A stretch of DNA of 64,000 nt from Maribacter sp. HTCC2170. GTDB lineage: Bacteria > Bacteroidota > Bacteroidia > Flavobacteriales > Flavobacteriaceae. A program made the position numbers and the translations under genes. How positions within the stretch are numbered: position 1 is the first letter of the stretch; each line of letters starts with the position of its first letter. This document shows, in pieces, positions 1 through 7,551 of the stretch. Where the stretch lies: positions 989,501 through 1,053,500 of the forward strand of contig NC_014472.1 of the NCBI RefSeq assembly GCF_000153165.2, read 5' to 3'. A model generated the notes under the pieces. That model was not told the origin of the DNA. It worked only from the letters and a program-made list of their open reading frames with translations, and did not search any database.

Positions 1-2
1 CA

Positions 3-581
3 TATATCTTTCATCCACTATTTATTCCCATTGCCGGGACCCTTGCCTACTTTCTTATTACTCCAAAATATAGTCCGTTAGAATTGCAAAGCGGGAACAT
101 TTTGCCAATCTTTATTCTAACGGTTATCATACCTATAATTACTTTTTTGATCCTTAGAAATATAGGTTATGTTAATTCAATACAACTACCTACAATCCAA
201 GAGCGTAAATATCCTTTGTACATTAATCTTGTGATATTATTAATGATAGTCTACAAGGTGATTCCAAATAATTATATCATCGAGCTTTATTTCTATTTTG
301 TTGGGTTAATTGCCGCTACTTTCGCAACAATTATATTACTGTTCTTTAAAGTGAAAAGCAGTATGCATCTACTTGGCATGGGCAGCTTATTTATGTTTTT
401 AGTGAATTTGAGCATACATTTTGAAATCAACATTACCTTGGCTTTAAGTCTATTTATACTGGCAATTGGCCTTGTATCCACTTCCAGATTATATCTTAAG
501 GCCCACACAAAGGCAGAATTGATTCTTGGCTTTGGTATAGGGCTAATTTCACAATTGCTTACAGTTAAATATTGGTTATAA
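3..581 (+). CDS. PAP2-like integral membrane protein (5' end outside window)
   Basis: The reading frame is open from the window edge, so the N-terminus is missing; an internal TTG at 84 is not a convincing start. The visible part is almost entirely hydrophobic, with about five or six membrane segments. Near the C-terminus, SRLYLKAHTKAEL resembles the last PAP2 phosphatase motif (SR..x..H), and KVKSSMHLLGMG may correspond to the middle PSGH-like motif, as in a widespread Bacteroidetes family of PAP2-like proteins. Both motifs are degenerate, so phosphatase activity is not assured. The 3' end overlaps the convergent barrel gene by 6 bases. Confidence 0.6.
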   Translation, partial: YIFHPLFIPIAGTLAYFLITPKYSPLELQSGNILPIFILTVIIPIITFLILRNIGYVNSIQLPTIQERKYPLYINLVILLMIVYKVIPNNYIIELYFYFVGLIAATFATIILLFFKVKSSMHLLGMGSLFMFLVNLSIHFEINITLALSLFILAIGLVSTSRLYLKAHTKAELILGFGIGLISQLLTVKYWL

Positions 582-1289
582 AATGTAAAAAATTAAACCT
601 ACACGTAATGGTTTTAATTTTAAATTCTCATTCTCTAATAAAACATCATCTTCAAAAAGATTATTCAAAGCATAGTAGATGTGAACATTGAACGTATTAT
701 AGCCAAAATTGAACATTAGCCCATATTGAAGTTTTCTAACATCAGAGTTTACAAATGAAGTCTTCTCCTCAGATGTCACTAATTTAGAACGTGACCCAAA
801 TATGTATCCTAGTTTTATCCCTGAATAAACCCTCCAAAATTTATACTCAGTAGCCGAAGAATTTCGCCACCTAAACTCGAGCGGCAATTCTACTAAATGA
901 GTTTCAATTTTATTTCTTTTCACCGATAATTCGTCTTCGCTCAAAACAATTACATCTTCTTCTATAAATGAGTAGTCTATACCTGCAGCCGATTTTGACG
1001 CCCATAAATTAGAATAGTATGAATTAACTGCATAGCCAAGACCCAACCCAATGGCAAAAGTTCTATCAGGATTAAGAGGTATATCCTTAATAAACCCACC
1101 CTGCAATCCATATGAAAGATTGGTCTGTTTAAAATCATCCGGCTTATTAAGCAAAAAATTATAAGTAACCCCCAAATAGAATTGATCCTCAAGATATTTT
1201 GAATCAGCTGCCTCCCGTTCATTTAATGATTGACCAAATAACCCACTATATGTAAAAAATAACAGAAGACCAAGAATTGTTTGTTTCAT
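576..1289 (-). CDS. PorT-like outer-membrane beta-barrel protein
   Basis: Predicted secreted protein of about 237 residues. The chosen ATG gives a classic signal peptide (MKQTILGLLLFFTYSGLFGQ) followed by alternating aromatic/polar strands and a C-terminal aromatic/hydrophobic end (VGLIFYIL), the pattern of the PorT/OmpA-like barrel family in Flavobacteria. An upstream in-frame start at 1307 would put the signal peptide behind extra residues and is less likely. True PorT is part of the type IX secretion apparatus, but this family has many paralogues and no other secretion genes are near, so the role is not fixed. The gene starts directly downstream of a strong terminator. Confidence 0.65.
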   Translation of the reverse strand: MKQTILGLLLFFTYSGLFGQSLNEREAADSKYLEDQFYLGVTYNFLLNKPDDFKQTNLSYGLQGGFIKDIPLNPDRTFAIGLGLGYAVNSYYSNLWASKSAAGIDYSFIEEDVIVLSEDELSVKRNKIETHLVELPLEFRWRNSSATEYKFWRVYSGIKLGYIFGSRSKLVTSEEKTSFVNSDVRKLQYGLMFNFGYNTFNVHIYYALNNLFEDDVLLENENLKLKPLRVGLIFYIL

Positions 1290-1310
1290 GAAGATAAATT
1301 TAATCAAATA

Positions 1311-1344
1311 AAAAACGCCCCGATAAATTTATCGGGGCGTTTTT
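1311..1344 (-). terminator. Rho-independent terminator of the exbB/exbD operon
   Basis: A perfect 17+17 base inverted repeat: a GC-rich core (CGCCCCGATAAA and its complement) flanked by A and T tracts. It sits 20 bases after the stop of the minus-strand ExbD gene and could act in both directions. Confidence 0.9.
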
Positions 1345-1364
1345 ATAAGTTTGAAAATTTGTAT

Positions 1365-1847
1365 TTACTGCAAGTTTCTAAAGGCATCGCCTTCATAGGT
1401 CGTATAATTTACCTTAAGGGCATTAACTTTTCTCAACTCTTGTTTAATGTCCGATATTAATCCCATATTGGCATTTTTATCAACTTTTAAAGCAGTTGTC
1501 AAAACGTTCTGCAGTTCTTGCGACTTCTTTGCTCTTTCTGCTAGGATATAATCACCTACATCAGATGGGTTCGCAAATTTATCATTTAACTGAATCTTTG
1601 ACTCAGTACCAAAAACTTTTTGATATTCTTGGGTTGGCTTACCAACATAAATGTATATAACACGGTCCTTTTTTTCTAACTTCTTAATTTCGTTAGCATT
1701 AGGAAGCACGTTTTCTACCTTAAGTGAACTATCCTTCATAACCGTAACCGTCATAAAAAAGAACAGCAACATAAAAACGATATCAGGTAAGGACGCCGTA
1801 GATACTGGTGGCAGTTCACCACTCTTTTTCTTACTAAATTTAGACAT
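1365..1847 (-). CDS. exbD: ExbD/TolR family protein (second ExbD of the operon)
   Basis: Inner-membrane component of a TonB- or Tol-type energising complex that couples proton flow to outer-membrane work. About 160 residues: a short cytoplasmic N-terminus (KFSKKKSGELPP), one membrane segment near residues 22-42 beginning PDIVFMLLFFF with the conserved Asp of the ExbD/TolR helix, then a periplasmic domain. It follows the other ExbD by 19 bases. Two consecutive ExbD genes behind one ExbB is the usual flavobacterial arrangement. No TonB gene is present here. Confidence 0.85.
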   Translation of the reverse strand: MSKFSKKKSGELPPVSTASLPDIVFMLLFFFMTVTVMKDSSLKVENVLPNANEIKKLEKKDRVIYIYVGKPTQEYQKVFGTESKIQLNDKFANPSDVGDYILAERAKKSQELQNVLTTALKVDKNANMGLISDIKQELRKVNALKVNYTTYEGDAFRNLQ

Positions 1848-1866
1848 AGCTTGTATTTAGAAATTA

Positions 1867-2478
1867 TTAGTTAGAGGAAGATGTTTCAGCTTCAGACAGT
1901 TTTTGTGGAAACAAATCCTGTATTTGTTTTACCTTCTCCTTAAGATCATCTTTAGTACTCTGAGCCGTTTCAGGATTTAAGTACTCCGCTTCCATATCAG
2001 TAAATTTACGGCCAAATAACCGCTCAGCTTCCCTGTTACGTAAATCGTTATAAGCCCCTACCAATTCGTTTTGAACAGTAATATAGGTCCCATACTTGGT
2101 CTCCCTATCATTCTTTAAGGATATTATCGCCTTTGTCGGGTTATCTGATGATTCAGAATTTTTTCTTCCCTTACAATAAGTACAAGTACCATCACCTCCA
2201 TTATCTAAAAAGGCCATCGCTTTAGTTCTCAAATCTTTCAAATTCACCAATTCTTCATCAGCTAACAACTGCCCATTCTTATTGATGTTAACCTGAAAGA
2301 TGTTCTTTTGCTTAATAACAACATCAATGTCATCAGGTGGGTCCATAGGCGGTAACATACGATCTAAACCAGCATCTGTCTCAATGGTCGTAGTAACCAA
2401 GAAAAAGATTAATAGTAAGAAAGCTATGTCTGCCATAGAACCAGCATTTACTTCTGGTGCTCCTGCTCTTCTAGCCAT
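1867..2478 (-). CDS. exbD: ExbD/TolR family protein with a periplasmic Cys pair
   Basis: ExbD/TolR homologue of 203 residues, longer than typical ExbD (about 140). One membrane segment around residues 16-34 (MADIAFLLLIFFLVTTT) carries the conserved Asp. The periplasmic part contains an inserted CTYCKG segment near residues 98-103, a CxxC-type pair that could form a disulfide, and a charged helical C-terminal tail. It is the third gene of the ExbB operon and is probably a structural subunit of a TonB-dependent transport motor. Confidence 0.85.
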   Translation of the reverse strand: MARRAGAPEVNAGSMADIAFLLLIFFLVTTTIETDAGLDRMLPPMDPPDDIDVVIKQKNIFQVNINKNGQLLADEELVNLKDLRTKAMAFLDNGGDGTCTYCKGRKNSESSDNPTKAIISLKNDRETKYGTYITVQNELVGAYNDLRNREAERLFGRKFTDMEAEYLNPETAQSTKDDLKEKVKQIQDLFPQKLSEAETSSSN

Positions 2479-2488
2479 AGTTTATTTT

Positions 2489-2920
2489 TTATTTACTGAA
2501 TAGTTTTTTAATCCCTGGCAATACTATTGCTCCTATTGCAACTATTGTAAGGATAAAGAACACATTCAATCCCATTCCTATTTTCTTAACAGTACTCTCT
2601 GTGGTCATGGCTGCATAATCAGCTGCCACGTCTGTTCCACTAGACATTACATACGCTATAGCAACAACCAAAAGAAAACCAACAACGACAAATAAGGTTT
2701 TTTTAAGCCCTTTTGGGTTTGCGAAAAGATTCATTAAAGTGAACACCAAACTTGCGACTACTGCAATTCCCAATAATAGGTATGTAATCATAAACATTGT
2801 GTTCATTGCCCCACTCTGGGCAGCTTCAGCCGTTGGCATATCCTTCTCTGGCAACATATACCAAAGTATAGCGGAGATAACGCCAATTACTAACAAAAAT
2901 ATTTTTAAAATTTTATGCAT
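2489..2920 (-). CDS. Conserved small membrane protein in ExbB/ExbD operon
   Basis: About 143 residues with four hydrophobic segments: an N-terminal one (ILKIFLLVIGVISAILWYML), two central ones, and a last one before the charged end KKLFSK. It lies between ExbB (24 bases upstream) and the first ExbD (10 bases downstream), so it is very likely co-transcribed and may be an accessory part of the motor complex. I do not recognise a named domain; the function is inferred only from position. Confidence 0.7.
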   Translation of the reverse strand: MHKILKIFLLVIGVISAILWYMLPEKDMPTAEAAQSGAMNTMFMITYLLLGIAVVASLVFTLMNLFANPKGLKKTLFVVVGFLLVVAIAYVMSSGTDVAADYAAMTTESTVKKIGMGLNVFFILTIVAIGAIVLPGIKKLFSK

Positions 2921-2944
2921 GATACATTTTGTATTAAGTCCGAC

Positions 2945-3691
2945 TTATTTTTTATGGTCTACCAACATATCAATCAATGAGATTGATGAATCTTCCATAT
3001 CATTAACAATACTATCGATTTTTGCAATGATGTAGTTATAGAAGATTTGAAGTATGATAGCCGTAATAAGACCAAATACAGTTGTTAATAATGCTACCTG
3101 AATATCGCCGGCAATAAGCGATGCACTAAGGTTACCCACTGCACTAATTTTCTGGAAGGCCTGAATCATACCGATTACCGTTCCCATGAAACCAAGCATT
3201 GGCGCAATTGCGATGAACAATGACAACCAAGAAACATTCTTCTCTAATTGTCCCATTTGAACACCACCGTATGCCACAACTGATTTTTCTGCTGATTCAA
3301 CGCTTTCCCCTGCTCTATCCAAACCTTGATAGTAGATTGATGCAACAGGGCCTTTTGTATTTCTACAAACTTCCTTCGCAGCCTCAACACCACCAGATGC
3401 CAAAGCATCTTCAACTTGTTGTTTTAATTTAGTCGTGTTTGTTGTAGCCATATTCAAGTAAATGATTCTTTCAATGGCAACAGCCAAACCAAGAATCAAA
3501 CACAATAATACGATACCCATAAATCCGGCACCACCTGTTATGAACATTTCTTTTAAAACCTGAGTAAATCCTTTGCTAGCTTCTGGAGCTGCATCCTGCA
3601 ATACTATCGCTGAAGCAATGTTTGCACTTACTGTATTTGTACCTGCCACAAATAACCCAGCCATTGCTAGGATAGAGAATGATCTTTTCAT
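2945..3691 (-). CDS. exbB: MotA/TolQ/ExbB proton channel family protein
   Basis: Proton-channel subunit that works with ExbD. The preferred ATG at 3691 gives a signal-like N-terminus (MKRSFSILAMAGLFVAGTNTVSA); a TTG at 3700 in frame is possible. The family pattern follows: a membrane segment (GFMGIVLLCLILGLAVAIERIIYL), a cytoplasmic loop, then two C-terminal helices containing the conserved block LGFMGTVIGMIQAF and LLTTVFGLITAI. First gene of a four-gene operon running to the terminator at 1311-1344. An N-terminal extension carrying a signal peptide is common in Bacteroidetes ExbB. Confidence 0.88.
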   Translation of the reverse strand: MKRSFSILAMAGLFVAGTNTVSANIASAIVLQDAAPEASKGFTQVLKEMFITGGAGFMGIVLLCLILGLAVAIERIIYLNMATTNTTKLKQQVEDALASGGVEAAKEVCRNTKGPVASIYYQGLDRAGESVESAEKSVVAYGGVQMGQLEKNVSWLSLFIAIAPMLGFMGTVIGMIQAFQKISAVGNLSASLIAGDIQVALLTTVFGLITAIILQIFYNYIIAKIDSIVNDMEDSSISLIDMLVDHKK

Positions 3692-3769
3692 TTTTTTCAA
3701 ACTTAAAATTAGTTAGTTAATAGGGTTAAAGATAAAAAAAAATTGCAATAAAAAAAGTAAAATATTGAG

Positions 3770-3857
3770 CAGAGAGGAAGGGATTCGAACCCTCGATACA
3801 CTTTTGGTGTATACACACTTTCCAGGCGTGCGCCTTCGACCACTCGGCCACCTCTCT
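3770..3857 (-). tRNA. tRNA-Ser (GGA)
   Basis: The complementary strand folds as a type II tRNA: acceptor AGAGAGG paired with CCTCTCT, discriminator G, T-loop GGTTCGAATCC, and a long variable arm (AGTGTGTATACACCAAAAGTGTATC). The anticodon loop CTGGAAA gives anticodon GGA, serine. CCA is not encoded. It lies between ansA and the exbB operon on the same strand. Confidence 0.95.
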
Positions 3858-3924
3858 AGATAAGCCTTAAAGGTTGGCCAATTAACAAAAAAATAATTAA
3901 GAAATAAAATTTAAAGCCTTTTTT

Positions 3925-4953
3925 TTATTGCATTTCTCCTCGTAAGGAAGTTTCAAAAATGGTTTTGAACAACTTGGGTGAAACCTTGTTTCCCAACAAG
4001 TACATGAGCTTGGTAATTGCAGCTTCAGTCGTAATGTCCTTACCATTAATGACTTGCATTTTCCTTAGGTCCTTACTTGTTTCATATTGACCCATAATAA
4101 CACTACCTCCCGAACATTGCGTAACATTCACAATATGCAATCCACGGTCAATTGCATTTTTCAAACAATTAAGTAGCCATTTTTCCGTAGGTGCGTTTCC
4201 AGCCCCATAAGTCTCAAGGACTAGAGCCTTTAAATTTGGAATATTCAAAACACTCTCAAAAACTGATTCGTTGATTCCTGGAAATATTTTTAAAACTGCA
4301 ACATTCGTATCCATTTTATGATGGACCTTGAACTTTTTACCTCTTTTCTTTTTTTCTATGTATTCAGGATACACCTTTAAGTGAACTCCAGATTCAGCCA
4401 ATGGCGGATAATTTAATGAACTAAAGGCTTGAAAATGTTCAGCATTGATTTTCGTAGTTCTATTTGCCCTATACAGTTTGTACTCAAAATAAAGTCCCAC
4501 TTCTTGAATAACCGACTTGCCTTTTTCTCTTAACGCCGCTATCTGAATAGAGGTAATAAGATTTTCTTTTGCATCAGTACGTAAATCCCCAATGGGTAAT
4601 TGAGAACCCGTAAAAATAACTGGTTTGCCCAAATTCTCCAGCATAAAACTCAAAGCTGAAGCCGTATAACTCATGGTATCACTACCGTGCAACACCACAA
4701 AACCATCGTACAAAGAATAATTGACCTCAATCAATTCAGCAATATCCGTCCAATGCTTAGGGTTCATATTCGAAGAATCCAAAGGTTCATCAAAAGAGAC
4801 ACTTTCAATATTACAATCCAGCTGATTAAGTTCAGGTATACTTTTTAACAAAGTATTGAAATCAAAAGCTTTAAGTACTCCAGATTCATAATCTTTCACC
4901 ATACCTATGGTACCACCAGTATAAATAAGAAGTATGTTTGGTTTTTCATTCAT
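3925..4953 (-). CDS. ansA: Type I L-asparaginase
   Basis: Hydrolyses L-asparagine to aspartate and ammonia in the cytoplasm. About 342 residues, the usual family length, with no signal peptide. The N-terminal catalytic block YTGGTIGM carries the nucleophilic Thr (T15 from the ATG at 4953). The second block HGSDTMSYTASAL (about residues 89-101) matches the family HGTDTM block, with Ser in place of the first Thr, and contains the second catalytic Thr/Asp pair. A TTG at 4962 is in frame, but the ATG is preferred; it lies 5 bases from the TatD stop, so the two genes are probably one operon. Confidence 0.9.
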   Translation of the reverse strand: MNEKPNILLIYTGGTIGMVKDYESGVLKAFDFNTLLKSIPELNQLDCNIESVSFDEPLDSSNMNPKHWTDIAELIEVNYSLYDGFVVLHGSDTMSYTASALSFMLENLGKPVIFTGSQLPIGDLRTDAKENLITSIQIAALREKGKSVIQEVGLYFEYKLYRANRTTKINAEHFQAFSSLNYPPLAESGVHLKVYPEYIEKKKRGKKFKVHHKMDTNVAVLKIFPGINESVFESVLNIPNLKALVLETYGAGNAPTEKWLLNCLKNAIDRGLHIVNVTQCSGGSVIMGQYETSKDLRKMQVINGKDITTEAAITKLMYLLGNKVSPKLFKTIFETSLRGEMQ

Positions 4954-4958
4954 AATAA

Positions 4959-5726
4959 TCAAATTCCAAATATTTTCTTAGAATTCGCTGTTGTAATATC
5001 AGCAATCTCTTGTTTACTTACGCCATAAATCCCAGAAAGCTTTTCCAAAACATTAAGAATGTAGGCACTTTCATTTCGCTTACCACGATAAGGGGTTGGC
5101 GCCAAATATGGCGCATCTGTCTCAAGTACAATATATTCTAAATCAATTTCTTTTAAAAATTTATCAATTTTTCCGTTCTTAAAAGTCACCACTCCCCCAA
5201 TGCCTAATTTCATACCATAAGATATTGCTCTTCTAGCCTGTTCAATTGTTCCAGTAAAACAATGGAAAATTCCGAATAAATCATCACCTTTCTCCATTTC
5301 AAGAATCTCAAATATTTCATCAAAAGACTCTCTACAGTGAATCACTATAGGTAGCTTATATTTTTTTGCCAACTGTATTTGAAAGCGGAAAGCTGTTTGT
5401 TGTTCTTTCAAAAAACTTTTATCCCAATACAAATCAATACCAATTTCTCCAACCGCATAAAAACTTCTTTTCGCCAACATTTCTTCAACATGTGCCAATT
5501 CATCTTTATAGTTTTCTTTCACATGTGTGGGATGCAATCCGGTCATTAAAAACATGTTTTCAGGATAAGCTTTTTCCAAAGCCAGCATAGCCTCAGTATA
5601 ACTTGAATCGATTGCCGGGATAAAAAAACGTTCAACGCCCAAATCCATAGCTTTTTTTATCATCTCATCCCTGTCCTCATCAAAGGCCTCACTATAAAGA
5701 TGGGTATGCGTGTCAGTCAAAATCAT
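4959..5726 (-). CDS. tatD: TatD family metal-dependent DNase/hydrolase
   Basis: Cytoplasmic TIM-barrel metallohydrolase of 255 residues. The metal ligands of the family are visible: DTHTH (H7, H9), GEIGID (E94), H130 in VIHCRE, H155 in FHCFTG and the catalytic D204 in LETDAPYLAP, followed by PYRGKRNE. TatD proteins act as 3'-5' exonucleases in DNA repair and turnover. It is followed immediately by ansA on the same strand. Confidence 0.92.
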   Translation of the reverse strand: MILTDTHTHLYSEAFDEDRDEMIKKAMDLGVERFFIPAIDSSYTEAMLALEKAYPENMFLMTGLHPTHVKENYKDELAHVEEMLAKRSFYAVGEIGIDLYWDKSFLKEQQTAFRFQIQLAKKYKLPIVIHCRESFDEIFEILEMEKGDDLFGIFHCFTGTIEQARRAISYGMKLGIGGVVTFKNGKIDKFLKEIDLEYIVLETDAPYLAPTPYRGKRNESAYILNVLEKLSGIYGVSKQEIADITTANSKKIFGI

Positions 5727-5830
5727 TTACAATTAATTAATTTGTTTCTTCTAATTAAATACTTTCCACCAGTGTACAATCTGGCCAGAGCTAACCTAAT
5801 AAAGGCTCATTTCATGGACAAAAATAGCCT

Positions 5831-5838
5831 TATCTTTG
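5831..5838 (+). promoter_or_regulatory. Putative -7 promoter box (TATCTTTG)
   Basis: Matches the Bacteroidetes -7 consensus TAnnTTTG and lies 12 bases before the ATG of the retropepsin-like gene, implying a very short leader. No clear -33 TTG was found, so support is moderate. Confidence 0.4.
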
Positions 5839-5850
5839 AGAAAAAAATAG

Positions 5851-6303
5851 ATGTTGAGCCTCAAAAAGTTCTTGAAAAAGAAAAAGTACATTAGAGTTCC
5901 CTTAGTGTTTACTGCAACCAATCATTTTGAAGTTGTCGCCAAAATCAATGGAATTTCTGGTCGATTCATTTTAGATACCGGTGCCTCCAACACTTGTATC
6001 GGAATGGATAAAATTGAATTCTTCAAACTCATTTCAAAAGAATCAGAAGTAAAGGCCGCCGGAGCCGGAGCCACTAATATGGAAACATTGATATCAACAA
6101 AAAATTTTATTAAGATTGGCAAATGGAGCAAACCAAAACAAAAAATAGTACTCTTTGATCTTAATCATGTAAACGAAGCCCTCACAACCCATAACGCACT
6201 ACCTGTAGATGGTATTATCGGAGCCGACATACTAAAGAAGTCGAAAGCCATAATTGACTACAAAAACTCTTTTGTATATCTAAAACAAAAAGGCTCGAAA
6301 TAA
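5851..6303 (+). CDS. Retropepsin-like aspartic protease family protein (clan AA)
   Basis: A compact 150-residue protein. FILDTGASNTCIG (D42-T43-G44) is the catalytic signature of clan AA aspartyl peptidases, and the later DGIIGADIL resembles the IIG flap/fold element of retropepsin-like domains. A single such domain would have to dimerise to form an active site. The N-terminus is basic (SLKKFLKKKKYIRV) with no clear signal peptide. It is transcribed divergently from tatD and ends in a terminator overlapping its stop codon. The substrate is unknown. Confidence 0.75.
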   Translation: MLSLKKFLKKKKYIRVPLVFTATNHFEVVAKINGISGRFILDTGASNTCIGMDKIEFFKLISKESEVKAAGAGATNMETLISTKNFIKIGKWSKPKQKIVLFDLNHVNEALTTHNALPVDGIIGADILKKSKAIIDYKNSFVYLKQKGSK

Positions 6304-6314
6304 ATTCGAGCCTT
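6290..6314 (+). terminator. Rho-independent terminator overlapping a stop codon
   Basis: AAGGCTCGAA paired with TTCGAGCCTT around a 5-base loop. It includes the stop codon of the retropepsin-like gene and faces the convergent odhB gene, so it may serve both. Confidence 0.75.
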
Positions 6315-6336
6315 ATAAATTAACGTTTTTGGCAAC

Positions 6337-7551
6337 TTACATTTCAAGCGCCTTCTTCACATCGTTATCCATCAACAGTTCTTCTGGACTTTCCAATGCC
6401 TCTTTTACAGCAACCAAAAATCCTACAGATTCTTTTCCGTCAATGATCCTGTGATCATATGACAATGCTACATACATAATAGGCGCAATTACAACTTCTC
6501 CGTTTTTAGCGATAGGTCTTTCCACAATATTGTGCATTCCCAATATCGCGCTTTGAGGTGGGTTTATTATTGGCGTAGACAACATGGACCCAAAAACACC
6601 TCCATTTGTAATCGTGAATGTACCTCCGGTCATTTCATCGACTGTAATTTCACCATCCCGTGCTCGAATAGCCAATCGTTTTACCTCAGCTTCAACACCC
6701 CTAAAGGTCAACTTTTCAGCATTTCGAATAACCGGCACCATTAATCCTTTTGGTCCTGAGACGGCAATACTTATATCAGCAAAATCGTAAGAGATCATTT
6801 CCTTACCATCAATCATTGAATTAACAGCAGGATACATTTCCAATGCCCTCACAACTGCCTTTGTAAAAAATGACATGAAACCTAAACTAACTCCGTGTTT
6901 CTCTTTAAAATTCTCTTTATATTTTTTTCGAAGGGCAAAAATCGGTGACATATCCACTTCATTAAAAGTGGTTAACATCGCAGTTTCGTTCTTAGCCGAA
7001 ACCAATCTTTCTGCTACTTTTCTTCGCAACATAGAAAGCTTTGAACGGGTTTCCCCGCGATTACCACCAGATAAAGGTGTACCCATTGATGGTACCGCTT
7101 TTACTGCATCCTCCTTGGTGATTCTACCATCCTTACCTGTACCTTTTATGGTAGCGCCATCAATATTTTTTTCCGCTAATATTTTCTTTGCTGCAGGAGA
7201 GGCGGCACCTGTTGCATAAGTCTCTTTCGTTTCTGCGACCACCTTAGAAGTAGCTTCTATGGTTTTAGTTTCAACTGTTACAATTTTATCTGAGGATTCA
7301 CCTTCAGGCTTTGGCGCAGAAGTATCTATCAAACAAACTATAGCCCCCACGGCCACGGCATCACCCTCTTCAGCTTTTAAAGTAATAGTACCACTTTCCT
7401 CAGCAGGAAGTTCTAATGTTGCCTTGTCGGAATCAACCTCAGCAATTGCCTGGTCTTTTTCAACATAATCACCATCTTCAACCAACCATTCCGCAATTTC
7501 AACTTCGGTAATCGACTCGCCCGGTGAAGGGACTTTCATTTCTAAAATCAT
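6337..7551 (-). CDS. odhB: 2-oxoglutarate dehydrogenase E2 (dihydrolipoyl succinyltransferase)
   Basis: Transfers the succinyl group from lipoamide to CoA in the TCA cycle. 404 residues in the expected order: lipoyl domain with [10 protein letters not shown] (lipoylated K43), an Ala/Glu/Thr-rich linker, a peripheral subunit-binding domain ([15 protein letters not shown]...GRITKEDAV), and the catalytic domain ending in the active-site motif SYDHRIIDG (H367, D371). Its start overlaps the stop of the E1 gene by 4 bases (ATGA), indicating translational coupling. E3 is not in the window. Confidence 0.96.
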   Translation of the reverse strand: MILEMKVPSPGESITEVEIAEWLVEDGDYVEKDQAIAEVDSDKATLELPAEESGTITLKAEEGDAVAVGAIVCLIDTSAPKPEGESSDKIVTVETKTIEATSKVVAETKETYATGAASPAAKKILAEKNIDGATIKGTGKDGRITKEDAVKAVPSMGTPLSGGNRGETRSKLSMLRRKVAERLVSAKNETAMLTTFNEVDMSPIFALRKKYKENFKEKHGVSLGFMSFFTKAVVRALEMYPAVNSMIDGKEMISYDFADISIAVSGPKGLMVPVIRNAEKLTFRGVEAEVKRLAIRARDGEITVDEMTGGTFTITNGGVFGSMLSTPIINPPQSAILGMHNIVERPIAKNGEVVIAPIMYVALSYDHRIIDGKESVGFLVAVKEALESPEELLMDNDVKKALEM

